DNA from: Chloroflexota bacterium
GTDB taxonomy: Bacteria; Chloroflexota; Limnocylindria; Limnocylindrales; CSP1-4
Assembly (NCBI GenBank): GCA_021790715.1
Contig: JAJYGK010000021.1
Coordinates: 1-14,822 of the forward strand
Length of the DNA stretch: 14,822 bases
Direction: 5' to 3'
Shown: piece by piece, positions 7,858 to 14,512 of the stretch
How the letters are laid out: every line of letters begins with the position of its first letter
Position numbering within the stretch: position 1 is the first letter of the stretch
Notes under the pieces: generated by a model
The model's database searches: none
What the model was told of the DNA's origin: nothing
Seen by the model: only the letters and a program-made list of their open reading frames with translations
Translations under genes and position numbers: made by a program

Positions 7858-8553
7858 TCAGAGCAGCCGTCGCGGGTACAGCGCAGGCGCCGAATCGGGC
7901 AGCTCGAGGGCCGCGAAGCGAGCGACGACGTGGGCCACGATCGGGGCGAGCACCGCCCCCGAGGCGATCGCCAGCACGCCCGTGAGCGCGCCCAGGGCGA
8001 GCGCCTCGACGAGCATGTCGAGCGTCGCGACCGACCGGCCCAGCCGCGTCTCGAGACCGTACAGGAGCAGCTGGACGAGGAAGGCGACGCCGGCCGGGAT
8101 CCCCGCCAACAGCAGCAGGCCCAGGAGCACGCCCCGGAAGGTGAGCTCGTCGACGATCGCCGTCGCCACCGAGTCGAACGCGAAGCGGGCCGTGTCGCCG
8201 GGCGGGCTCAGGCGCGGCGGCCATGTCGCGCCGCGCAGCCACGCGAGCCCCAGCAGGGCGACGACCGCCACGGCCGCCCCGACGATGGCGAGCACGATCG
8301 AAGCCGGCGAGAGCAGCGAACCGCGGCCGAGCCCGATCGCGGAGAGGCCCTCCGGCAGTGCCACGCCGACGCCGATCGCCAGCACGATCGCCATGAGCGG
8401 CCAGGCCAGCCGCACGCCGCGCTGATCGATGGCCTCGGGATCGCTGTCGTACTCGGCCGACGCGAAGCGAGCGGCGTCGAGGCGCAGCAGCAGGAGGAGC
8501 CCGCCGAGCGCCACGGCGATCAGCGTCCGGAGCTCGTTCACAGGCAGGGACAT
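7858..8553 (-). CDS. CPBP-family intramembrane protein (Abi/CAAX protease-like), divergent active site
   Basis: A 231-residue, very hydrophobic protein with about six to seven likely membrane segments (10-24, 50-68, 84-104, 142-165, 180-200 and 200-215). The stretch D135-E136-L-T-F-R140-G matches motif 1 of the CPBP family (normally EExxxR), and APIVAH (203-208) matches the last histidine motif. The second motif, normally F-x3-H, reads L164-Y-G-L-E168, so the expected histidine is replaced by glutamate, and the first Glu of motif 1 is Asp. The protein may therefore be a non-proteolytic or altered member. Family roles include prenyl-protein processing and immunity; none can be assigned here. 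The ATG at 8553 has GGGGAGG about 7 nt upstream. It lies 55 nt after lepA and abuts hemW, so these are probably co-transcribed. Confidence 0.8.
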   Translation of the reverse strand: MSLPVNELRTLIAVALGGLLLLLRLDAARFASAEYDSDPEAIDQRGVRLAWPLMAIVLAIGVGVALPEGLSAIGLGRGSLLSPASIVLAIVGAAVAVVALLGLAWLRGATWPPRLSPPGDTARFAFDSVATAIVDELTFRGVLLGLLLLAGIPAGVAFLVQLLLYGLETRLGRSVATLDMLVEALALGALTGVLAIASGAVLAPIVAHVVARFAALELPDSAPALYPRRLL

Positions 8554-8608
8554 CGCTGGCCTCCCCGGGGTCCCCGTCTCCCGTGCTCTCCTCGCGGGCT
8601 GCCCGATC

Positions 8609-10420
8609 TCAGCCCTGCTCGTCCGTCCGCAGGATCGCGAGGAACGCCTCCTGCGGGATCTCGACCTGCCCCACGCGCTTCATCCGCTGCTTGCCCTCGC
8701 GCTGCTTCTCGAGCAGCTTCCGCTTGCGCGTGATGTCGCCACCGTAGCACTTCGCGAGCACGTTCTTGCGCATCGCACCGATCGTTTCGCGGGCCACGAC
8801 CGTGCCCCCGATGGTGGCCTGGATCGGCACCTCGAACATCTGGCGCGGGATCAGCTTCCTGAGCCGCTCGGCCAGCTGGCGTCCCTGCGCCTGGGCGTCC
8901 TCGCGGTGCACGATCATCGAGAGCGCGTCGACCGGCTCGCCGTTGACGAGGATCTCGAGCTTCACCAGCCGCTCCGGGCGGTAGCCGATCTCCTCGTAGT
9001 CAAGGCTGGCGTAGCCCTGGGTCCGGCTCTTGAGCTGGTCGTAGAAGTCGACGATGACCTCCGCCAGGGGGAGCTCGAACTGCATCAGCACACGCGACTG
9101 GTCGAGGTACTCCATCGACTGGAACGCGCCGCGGCGCAGCTTCGCGAGCTCCATCAGGGTGCCGATGTACGTGCCCGGCGTGACGATCTTCACGCGCACC
9201 CACGGCTCCGCGATCTGCTCGATGTCGCCCGCCGACGGCAGCTCGGCGGGGTTGTCCACGCGCACCTCGCCCCGCCCGTTCGTGAGCGTGACCAGGTACT
9301 CCACGGACGGCGCCGAGGCGATCAGATCGAGCCCGAACTCGCGCTCCAGGCGCTCCTGCACGATCTCCATGTGGAGCAGGCCCAGGAAGCCGCAACGGAA
9401 CCCGAACCCGAGGGCGACCGAGCTCTCCGGCTCGAACGTGATCGAGGCGTCGTTCAGGTGCAGCTTCTCGAGGGCGTCGCGCAGCAGCGGGTAGTCGGGG
9501 CCGTTGATGGGGTAGATGCCCGCGAAGACGAGCGGGGTCGCGTGCTTGTAGCCGGGGAGCGGCCGGGGTGCCGGCCGCTCGGCCGAGGTGAGGGTGTCCC
9601 CCACCTGGCAGTCGCGGACGCTCTTCAGACCGGTGGCCACGTACCCGACCTCGCCGGCGGAGAGCGTCTCGACGGGCACCAGCTGCGGCCGGAACACGCC
9701 CAGCTCGAGCAGCTCGCTCTCGGCCCCCGATGCCATCAGGCGGACCGACTCGTGCTCGCGGAGCGTCCCCTCCGCGAGCCGGACGTACGCGACCACGCCC
9801 TTGTACGCGTCGTAGTGCGAGTCGAAGATCAGGCCGCGCACGGGGGCCGACGGGTCGCCCCCGGGCGGCGGGATGCGCTGCACGACCGCCTCGAGGATCT
9901 CCGGGACGCCCGTGCCCTCCTTGGCCGACGCCAGGATGACCTCCTCGCGCGGGATCGCGAGCACGCTCTCGAGCTCCTCGATGACGACGTCCGGCTGGGC
10001 CGAGGGCAGGTCGATCTTGTTGACGACGGGGATGATCACGAGGTCGTGCTCGAGCGCGAGGTAGACGTTGGCCAGCGTCTGGGCCTCGATCCCCTGCGCG
10101 GCATCGATGACGAGGATCGCCCCCTCGCACGCCTGCAGGGATCGGCTCACCTCGTACGTGAAGTCGACGTGGCCGGGCGTGTCGATGAGGTTGAGGGCAT
10201 ACGTCTCGCCGTCGCCGGCGGTGTAGTGGAGGCGGACGGCCCGCGCCTTGATCGTGATCCCGTGCTCGCGCTCCAGGTCCATCGAGTCGAGCACCTGGCT
10301 CGTCATCTGGCGGGCGTCGATCGTGTGGGTCAGCTCGAGGAACCGGTCGGCCAGCGTCGACTTCCCGTGATCGACGTGCGCGATGATGCAGAAGTTGCGG
10401 AGCCTTTCCTGGGGGGTCAT
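8609..10420 (-). CDS. lepA: Elongation factor 4 (LepA)
   Basis: Ribosome-associated translational GTPase; EF4/LepA has been linked to back-translocation and to 30S subunit biogenesis. The 603-residue product is the standard length. GTPase motifs are G1 AHVDHGKST (14-22), G2 within ITIKAR (55-60), G3 DTPGH (80-84), G4 NKID (134-137) and G5 SAK. The EF-G-like domains and the LepA-specific C-terminal domain follow (CYGGDITRKRKLLEKQ, then the GKQRMKRVGQVEIPQEAF region). The ATG at 10420 gives the usual family N-terminus; the frame extends further upstream only as shadow sequence across the rpsT promoter. No ribosome site is visible, and a -10-like box lies just 11 nt upstream, so the mRNA may be nearly leaderless. 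It heads the lepA-CPBP-hemW-dimethylformamidase-like series. Confidence 0.97.
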   Translation of the reverse strand: MTPQERLRNFCIIAHVDHGKSTLADRFLELTHTIDARQMTSQVLDSMDLEREHGITIKARAVRLHYTAGDGETYALNLIDTPGHVDFTYEVSRSLQACEGAILVIDAAQGIEAQTLANVYLALEHDLVIIPVVNKIDLPSAQPDVVIEELESVLAIPREEVILASAKEGTGVPEILEAVVQRIPPPGGDPSAPVRGLIFDSHYDAYKGVVAYVRLAEGTLREHESVRLMASGAESELLELGVFRPQLVPVETLSAGEVGYVATGLKSVRDCQVGDTLTSAERPAPRPLPGYKHATPLVFAGIYPINGPDYPLLRDALEKLHLNDASITFEPESSVALGFGFRCGFLGLLHMEIVQERLEREFGLDLIASAPSVEYLVTLTNGRGEVRVDNPAELPSAGDIEQIAEPWVRVKIVTPGTYIGTLMELAKLRRGAFQSMEYLDQSRVLMQFELPLAEVIVDFYDQLKSRTQGYASLDYEEIGYRPERLVKLEILVNGEPVDALSMIVHREDAQAQGRQLAERLRKLIPRQMFEVPIQATIGGTVVARETIGAMRKNVLAKCYGGDITRKRKLLEKQREGKQRMKRVGQVEIPQEAFLAILRTDEQG

Positions 10421-10431
10421 GGGGCGCGGCG

Positions 10432-10437
10432 AGTGTA
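10432..10437 (-). promoter_or_regulatory. Possible -10 box of lepA
   Basis: TACACT on the minus strand (10437-10432), 4 of 6 matches to TATAAT, only 11 nt before the lepA ATG. No good -35 is seen at 16-18 bp. If used, the 5' leader would be about 5 nt, which fits the lack of a ribosome site. Confidence 0.4.
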
Positions 10438-10472
10438 GCAGAGGGAAGGGGCTCGCCTGCTCCGACCCGACC

Positions 10473-10481
10473 TGATACCAT
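10473..10481 (+). promoter_or_regulatory. Possible extended -10 promoter of rpsT
   Basis: TG at 10473-10474, one base, then TACCAT (10476-10481): an extended -10 with the same hexamer as the hrcA promoter. No clear -35 is seen. The predicted start near 10488 would leave a leader of about 78 nt before rpsT, containing a small 6-bp GC hairpin (GCGCCG with CGGCGC). Together with the lepA box it makes 10421-10565 a divergent promoter region. Confidence 0.45.
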
Positions 10482-10565
10482 GGGCGGTCGCGCGCGCCGA
10501 ACAGGACGGCGCCAGCCCGGCATGCCCGGCCGCCACAGTCGCACCATATCGAGGATCGATCCGCC

Positions 10566-11198
10566 TTGGCACATTCGGCTCGAAACTGGAAGGGCGCACG
10601 GACGCCCCAGGCCATCAAGCGCGACCGCCAGTCCGAGCGCCGGCACGCGGTCAACCAGCCGCGGGAGTCCGCGGCGCGGACGCTCGTCGCGAAGGCGCTT
10701 CGCCTCGCGGTGGCCGGGGAGGCCGAGGCGGCCGCGACCGCTCTCCCGGCCGCGGAAGCCGCCCTGGACCGCGCGGCCAAGACCGGGGCGATTCACCCGA
10801 ACGCCGCCGCGCGCCGCAAGAGCCGCCTCATGCGCAAGGTCAACGCGGCGCTCGCCGGCGCGACGGTCTCCGGTGCCGCGCACGTCGCAAAGACGACGGG
10901 CCGGGCGGCGGCGGCGAAGGCCGCCAAGGCGCGCGTCGCCGCGTCCCGGGCGACCAAGGCGAAGGGCGAGCAGACGGCGGCGGGCAAGGCCCGGGCGGCC
11001 GTCCACCGCGCGACCCGCGGCGACGCCGCCACGGCGGCGCAGTCCGCGACCACGACCGGGACCGGCACGACCGCGACGGGCACCACCCGGACACGGGCGC
11101 CGAGGACGCGTGCGGCCGCGGCCGCGCCGGAGACGGCGCCGGAGCAGTCCGCGCCCAAGCCGCGCACGCGGGCCACGAAGAAGAAGCCCGAGGCCTGA
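10566..11198 (+). CDS. rpsT: Ribosomal protein S20 with long C-terminal extension
   Basis: S20 binds 16S rRNA in the body of the 30S subunit. The S20 core occupies about residues 15-98: AIKRDRQSERRHAVN (16-30) and the very conserved AAKTGAIHPNAAARRKSRLMRKVNAAL region (70-96). After it come about 110 extra residues, rich in Ala, Lys, Arg and Thr (for example TTTGTGTTATGTTRTR), with no recognisable fold, against a usual total of 85-95 residues. The start is a TTG at 10566 with GAGGA (10552-10556) upstream. From established knowledge, Escherichia coli rpsT also starts with UUG, which takes part in autoregulation; whether that applies here is unknown. It is the only plus-strand gene, divergent from lepA, and it ends at a palindromic terminator. 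Confidence 0.93.
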   Translation: MAHSARNWKGARTPQAIKRDRQSERRHAVNQPRESAARTLVAKALRLAVAGEAEAAATALPAAEAALDRAAKTGAIHPNAAARRKSRLMRKVNAALAGATVSGAAHVAKTTGRAAAAKAAKARVAASRATKAKGEQTAAGKARAAVHRATRGDAATAAQSATTTGTGTTATGTTRTRAPRTRAAAAAPETAPEQSAPKPRTRATKKKPEA

Positions 11199-11265
11199 TC
11201 CCCGGCGCGCCGGCGCACCCGACCGGCCCATCGGACCGGGCGTCGTGGCGCCTCATTCAGCAGAA

Positions 11266-11297
11266 GACCCCGCCGGCGACCGGTCGCCGGCGGGGTC
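11266..11297. terminator. Bidirectional terminator palindrome
   Basis: A perfect 32-nt palindrome (11266-11281 with 11282-11297; it can fold as a 14-bp stem with loop CCGG). It sits between the convergent ends of rpsT (11198) and the secreted-protein gene (11312), so it probably stops transcription in both directions. On the minus strand it is followed by a weakly T-rich run (TCTTCTGCT). I see no gene in 11199-11265. Confidence 0.8.
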
Positions 11298-11311
11298 GTG
11301 GATTCTCGCGC

Positions 11312-11794
11312 CTACCAGCCGGTCACGGCGAACCAGCGCGGCCCGGCGGGCGTCATGCCCGCGAAGAAGACCGCCGGCGCCAGGCACTGCGACGGGAGCT
11401 GGACGGTCTGGTTGATCGTCGCGTCGCCCTGCCGGGAGTACGGCACGACGCCCGACGTCGCCGCGACCGCGTCGCCGCACGTGACGATGGCCTCGGCGGT
11501 CCCGATCGGGTTGATCCCCGCGTTGGCGCCGGCCGCGAGCACGAGACCCTGGACCTGGACGTGGAGCCGGCCGTTCGAGTAGAGCTGCGCCGACCCGTGC
11601 GCGATCTCCCACGGCAGCCCGCCGGCCGTCACGCCGGACAGCGTGGTGCCGACCTGCGCCTGCGGCAGCGCGACGAGGCCGGCATCGAGCACCTTGACGC
11701 CGCCGCTGTCGGCCTGCACCACCGCGGCCGCGCCGATCGAGAGCACCAGCGCGAGCGCGAGCGCGATGCGCGTGGGTCGGAACACTCGGATCAT
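11312..11794 (-). CDS. Small secreted protein of unknown function
   Basis: A 160-residue product with a clear Sec signal peptide: R3/R6/R9, a hydrophobic core at about 10-26 and probable cleavage after V26-Q27-A28. The mature part of about 132 residues looks beta-rich and ends in aromatic residues (RWFAVTGW). It includes GLPWEIAHGSAQLYSNGRLHVQVQGL (59-84) and only two cysteines (C106, C137), which could form one disulfide outside the cell. The first segment reminds me of uncharacterised exported proteins in actinobacteria and Chloroflexota, but I cannot name a domain. The ATG at 11794 has GGGGGTG about 5 nt upstream. A 9-bp inverted repeat lies directly before it, and the gene is bracketed by the pgk terminator upstream and the bidirectional palindrome downstream, so it is a single-gene unit. 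Confidence 0.8.
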   Translation of the reverse strand: MIRVFRPTRIALALALVLSIGAAAVVQADSGGVKVLDAGLVALPQAQVGTTLSGVTAGGLPWEIAHGSAQLYSNGRLHVQVQGLVLAAGANAGINPIGTAEAIVTCGDAVAATSGVVPYSRQGDATINQTVQLPSQCLAPAVFFAGMTPAGPRWFAVTGW

Positions 11795-11805
11795 CGGAAC
11801 ACCCC

Positions 11806-11835
11806 CGTACGATCTGGAAGGCAGGCGATCGTACG
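11806..11835 (-). promoter_or_regulatory. 9-bp inverted repeat, candidate operator of the secreted-protein gene
   Basis: CGTACGATC (11806-11814) and GATCGTACG (11827-11835) form a perfect inverted repeat with a 12-nt spacer. The distal arm contains TACGAT on the minus strand (11833-11828), a possible -10 box, and the proximal arm abuts the ribosome site. It could bind a dimeric regulator or form an mRNA hairpin; no good -35 is seen. Confidence 0.5.
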
Positions 11836-11857
11836 CCGGGAGAGCGTCGGGGACGGG

Positions 11858-11898
11858 AAAACGGACGATCGGGGCACCTGTCGGGCACCCCGATCGTC
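11858..11898 (-). terminator. Intrinsic terminator after gap-pgk
   Basis: A perfect 11-bp stem (11864-11874 with 11888-11898, 13-nt loop), followed on the minus strand by CCGTTTTCCC with four T residues at 11861-11858. It lies 97 nt downstream of the pgk stop and before the secreted-protein gene. It is the most textbook intrinsic terminator in the window. Confidence 0.8.
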
Positions 11899-11937
11899 GG
11901 GTGAGCCGGTCCCGTATCGGCCGCGTCCGGCCCCTGT

Positions 11938-11975
11938 GGAGGAGGGGCGGGCGGCCGGAGGAGGGGCGGGCGGCC
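11938..11975. repeat. 19-bp tandem duplication downstream of pgk
   Basis: Two identical, adjacent 19-bp copies (11938-11956 and 11957-11975) of a G-rich unit beginning GGAGGAGGGG. They lie between the pgk stop and the terminator, in non-coding DNA. This is probably a slippage duplication. Confidence 0.85.
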
Positions 11976-11995
11976 GGTCCCGCCGCCGGAGCGTG

Positions 11996-13195
11996 CTACG
12001 CGGCCTCGCGGTCCCGCAGCACGGCCACGCCCGGCAACGTGATCCCCTCGAGGAACTCGAGCGACGCGCCGCCGCCCGTCGAGACGTGGGTCATCTTCTC
12101 GGCGAGCCCGAGCTGGTCCAGCGCGGCCACCGAGTCGCCGCCGCCCACCACCGTCGTCACGCCGTCGTCGGCGCGCTCGGCGAGGAAGCGGGCCATCGCA
12201 CGCGTCCCGTCGCCGAACGTCGGGATCTCGAAGACGCCGAGCGGGCCGTTCCAGAGCACGGTCCTCGCCGGCTGCAGCGCCTCCTCGAACGCCTTGACGG
12301 TGCTGGGCCCGACGTCGACGATCGACCAGCTGTTGGGCACCTTGCTGGCCTGCACCACCTTGCGCTCGGCGCCGCGGGTGACCTCCTTGGCGACGACGAC
12401 GTCCGTGGGCAGCACGAACGTGACGCCGCGCGCCTCCGCATCCGCCAGGATGCGCTTCGCGTCGTCGACGCGATCGGCCTCGAGCAGGCTCTTGCCCACC
12501 GTGTGACCCATCGCGACGAGGAAGGTGTTCGCCATCCCGCCGCCGATGCAGAAGACGTCGCACTTGGCGATCAGGTTCTCGAGCACCTTGACCTTGTCCG
12601 AGACCTTGGCGCCGCCCAGCACGGCGGCGAACGGGCGCTCGGGGTTCTCGATCAGGCGCGACAGCGCATTGATCTCGCGCTCCATGAGGAAGCCGGCGTA
12701 GGCGGGGAGCAGCTCGGCCATCCCCACGGTCGACGCATGCGCCCGGTGCGCGGTGCCGAAGGCGTCGTTCACGTAGACATCGGCGTAGCTCGCCAGCGTC
12801 TTCGCGAACTCCGGGTCGTTCGCCTCCTCCTCGGGGTGGAAGCGCAGGTTCTCGAGCAGGATCGCCTGGCCGGGCTTGAGCCGCGCGAGCGCGTCGGTCG
12901 TCCCCAGCCCGATCGCATCGCCCGTCACCGGGACGCTGCGTCCGAGCAGCTGGCTGAGTCGCTCGGCGACCGGGCGGAGCCGCATGCTCTCGACGACCTT
13001 GCCCTTCGGACGGCCGAGGTGGCTGGCCAGGATGACGATGGCGCCCTTGTCGAGCAGGTACCTGATCGTCGGCAGGGCGGCGCGGATCCGCGTGTCGTCG
13101 GTGACCTTGCCGTCCTCGAGCGGGACGTTGAAGTCGACCCGCACGAAGACGCGCTTGCCGCTGGGATCGAAATCCCGGACGGTCTGCTTGTCCAT
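11996..13195 (-). CDS. pgk: Phosphoglycerate kinase
   Basis: Cytosolic glycolytic enzyme that transfers phosphate from 1,3-bisphosphoglycerate to ADP, giving ATP and 3-phosphoglycerate. The 399-residue monomeric enzyme is full length. Hallmarks are RVDFNVPL (19-26), SHLGRPKGK near residue 60, ENLRFHPEEE, GGAKVSDK of the nucleotide domain, WNGPLGVFE and the C-terminal VGGGDSVAA and STGGGASLEFLEG motifs. The ATG at 13195 fits the conserved N-terminus and has a GAGG ribosome site about 7 nt upstream; the open frame continues further upstream without family similarity. It follows gap by 65 nt on the same strand, so the two consecutive glycolytic steps are probably co-transcribed, and it is followed by a clear intrinsic terminator. 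Confidence 0.98.
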   Translation of the reverse strand: MDKQTVRDFDPSGKRVFVRVDFNVPLEDGKVTDDTRIRAALPTIRYLLDKGAIVILASHLGRPKGKVVESMRLRPVAERLSQLLGRSVPVTGDAIGLGTTDALARLKPGQAILLENLRFHPEEEANDPEFAKTLASYADVYVNDAFGTAHRAHASTVGMAELLPAYAGFLMEREINALSRLIENPERPFAAVLGGAKVSDKVKVLENLIAKCDVFCIGGGMANTFLVAMGHTVGKSLLEADRVDDAKRILADAEARGVTFVLPTDVVVAKEVTRGAERKVVQASKVPNSWSIVDVGPSTVKAFEEALQPARTVLWNGPLGVFEIPTFGDGTRAMARFLAERADDGVTTVVGGGDSVAALDQLGLAEKMTHVSTGGGASLEFLEGITLPGVAVLRDREAA

Positions 13196-13260
13196 CGGAG
13201 TCCTCTCGTGTGCAGCGGCGGCCCCCGGCGCCCGCCGGAGGTCGCGCGTGCGGGCTGCGA

Positions 13261-14268
13261 CTACAGGCGCTCGGCGACGAACTTCGCCAGGTCGGCCACG
13301 CGGCAGCTGTAGCCCCACTCGTTGTCGTACCAGGCGAGGACCTTGGCGAAGCGGCCACCGACCACGAGCGTGTACGCGGCCTCGACGATCGACGAGCGGG
13401 AGTCACCGCGGAAGTCGCTGGACACGAGCGGCTCGTCGCTCACGCCCAGGATGCCCTGCATGGGGCCGGCCGCGGCGGCGCGGAAGGCGGCCGTCAGGTC
13501 GTCCGCGGTGGCGTCCTTCGCCAGGTCGACGGTCAGGTCGACGACGCTGACCGTGGGCGTCGGCACGCGGAGGCTGAAGCCGTCGAGCTTGCCCTTCAGC
13601 GAGGGGATCACGAGCGAGAGGGCCTTCGCGGCACCGGTCGTCGTCGGGATGATGTTGAGGCCGGCCGAGCGCGCCCGCCGCGGATCCTTGTGGGCGACGT
13701 CGAGGATGCGCTGGTCGTTCGTGTAGCTGTGGATCGTGTTCATCAGGCCACGCTCGATGCCGAACGTGTCGTTGAGCACCTTGGCCACCGGCGCCAGGCA
13801 GTTCGTGGTGCAGCTGGCGTTGCTGATGATGGCGTGCTTCGCCGGGTCGTACGTCTCCTCGTTCACGCCGAGGACGAGCGTCACGTCCTCCTTCTTGGCA
13901 GGCGCAGAGATGATGACCTTCTTCGCCCCGGCCTCGATGTGCGCGCGCGCCTTGTCGGCATCGGTGAAGCGGCCCGTGGACTCGATGACGATGTCGACGC
14001 CGAGGTCGCGCCACGGAAGCTCGGCGGGGTTCGTGACCATCAGGCTCCGGATGGTCCGGCCGTCGACGATGATCGCGTCGTCGGTGTGCTCGACGGTTCC
14101 CCGGAAGGTGCCGTACGTCGAGTCGTGCTTGAAGAGCAGGGCGTTGGTCGCCACGTCGACGATGTCGTTGACGGCGACGACTTCGAGGTCCGGCGCGCGT
14201 TCGATGATCGCCTTGAGCGCCTGGCGGCCGATGCGGCCGAACCCGTTGATGCCGACCCGGGTGGTCAT
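13261..14268 (-). CDS. gap: Glyceraldehyde-3-phosphate dehydrogenase, type I
   Basis: Tetrameric cytosolic enzyme that oxidises glyceraldehyde 3-phosphate to 1,3-bisphosphoglycerate with NAD+ and phosphate. The 335-residue product is full length. The Rossmann motif GINGFGRIGR (6-15) is followed by N34-D35, where Asp at the end of the second strand indicates NAD rather than NADP preference. The catalytic centre is SNASCTTN (149-156, nucleophile C153), with H180 in HSYTNDQ as the activating base. The C-terminal WYDNEWGYS motif is present. I chose the ATG at 14268 (MTTRVGINGFG) because it has a very good AGGAGG (14278-14283) 9 nt upstream; an in-frame ATG at 14304 would add 12 residues that look unconserved. 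It is first in the gap-pgk unit and follows a long structured leader. Confidence 0.98.
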   Translation of the reverse strand: MTTRVGINGFGRIGRQALKAIIERAPDLEVVAVNDIVDVATNALLFKHDSTYGTFRGTVEHTDDAIIVDGRTIRSLMVTNPAELPWRDLGVDIVIESTGRFTDADKARAHIEAGAKKVIISAPAKKEDVTLVLGVNEETYDPAKHAIISNASCTTNCLAPVAKVLNDTFGIERGLMNTIHSYTNDQRILDVAHKDPRRARSAGLNIIPTTTGAAKALSLVIPSLKGKLDGFSLRVPTPTVSVVDLTVDLAKDATADDLTAAFRAAAAGPMQGILGVSDEPLVSSDFRGDSRSSIVEAAYTLVVGGRFAKVLAWYDNEWGYSCRVADLAKFVAERL

Positions 14269-14500
14269 GCTGCGGTACCTCCTGGAGCCCGCCTCGGCGG
14301 GCACATCGATGGCGTGTCATGACGGACGACGAGGCCGCGGTTCCCTCGGTCGACCGGCATTCCGGTCGAGGGGCGCCCGAGGCGGACTTCTGGATGATTC
14401 GGCGGAGCCCCGGCCCGGTCGGGCCGCGGGACGCGTCCCGCACCGCTTCCGGCACGCCCTGCAGCGCGCCGTCGGCCAGTCCTTCGTTCCTGCGAGATTG
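14269..14500 (-). other. Long structured 5' leader of gap
   Basis: If the -10 box at 14507-14512 is used, the gap mRNA has a leader of about 230 nt. It contains several perfect hairpins: 14426-14441 (16-nt palindrome), 14412-14425 (5-6 bp), 14350-14369 (8-bp stem, 4-nt loop) and 14287-14302 (6-bp stem, loop CGAG on the RNA), the last ending 4 nt before the gap ribosome site. No convincing ORF lies in it, and I do not recognise a known riboswitch class. Confidence 0.5.
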
Positions 14501-14506
14501 TACCAA

Positions 14507-14512
14507 CGCGAT
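14507..14512 (-). promoter_or_regulatory. Extended -10 promoter box of gap-pgk
   Basis: On the minus strand, TG, one base, then TACAAT (14512-14507): 5 of 6 matches to TATAAT with an extended -10 TG. A -35 is weak (TTCCGG at 17 bp). The surrounding bases are the most AT-rich stretch between gap and the right-edge gene. Confidence 0.6.

Noticed and set aside
8429..10438. 669-codon plus-strand open frame opposite lepA
   Set aside because: Mirror frame of lepA; the lepA product is complete and conserved.
10521..10534. GGCATGCC palindrome in the rpsT leader as an operator
   Set aside because: Only 8 bp, not extended on either side, and without a second copy nearby.
11253..13406. Long minus-strand frame overlapping pgk and the secreted-protein gene
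   Set aside because: Out of frame with both real genes, Arg/Gly-rich, and it runs through the pgk terminator and the tandem repeat.
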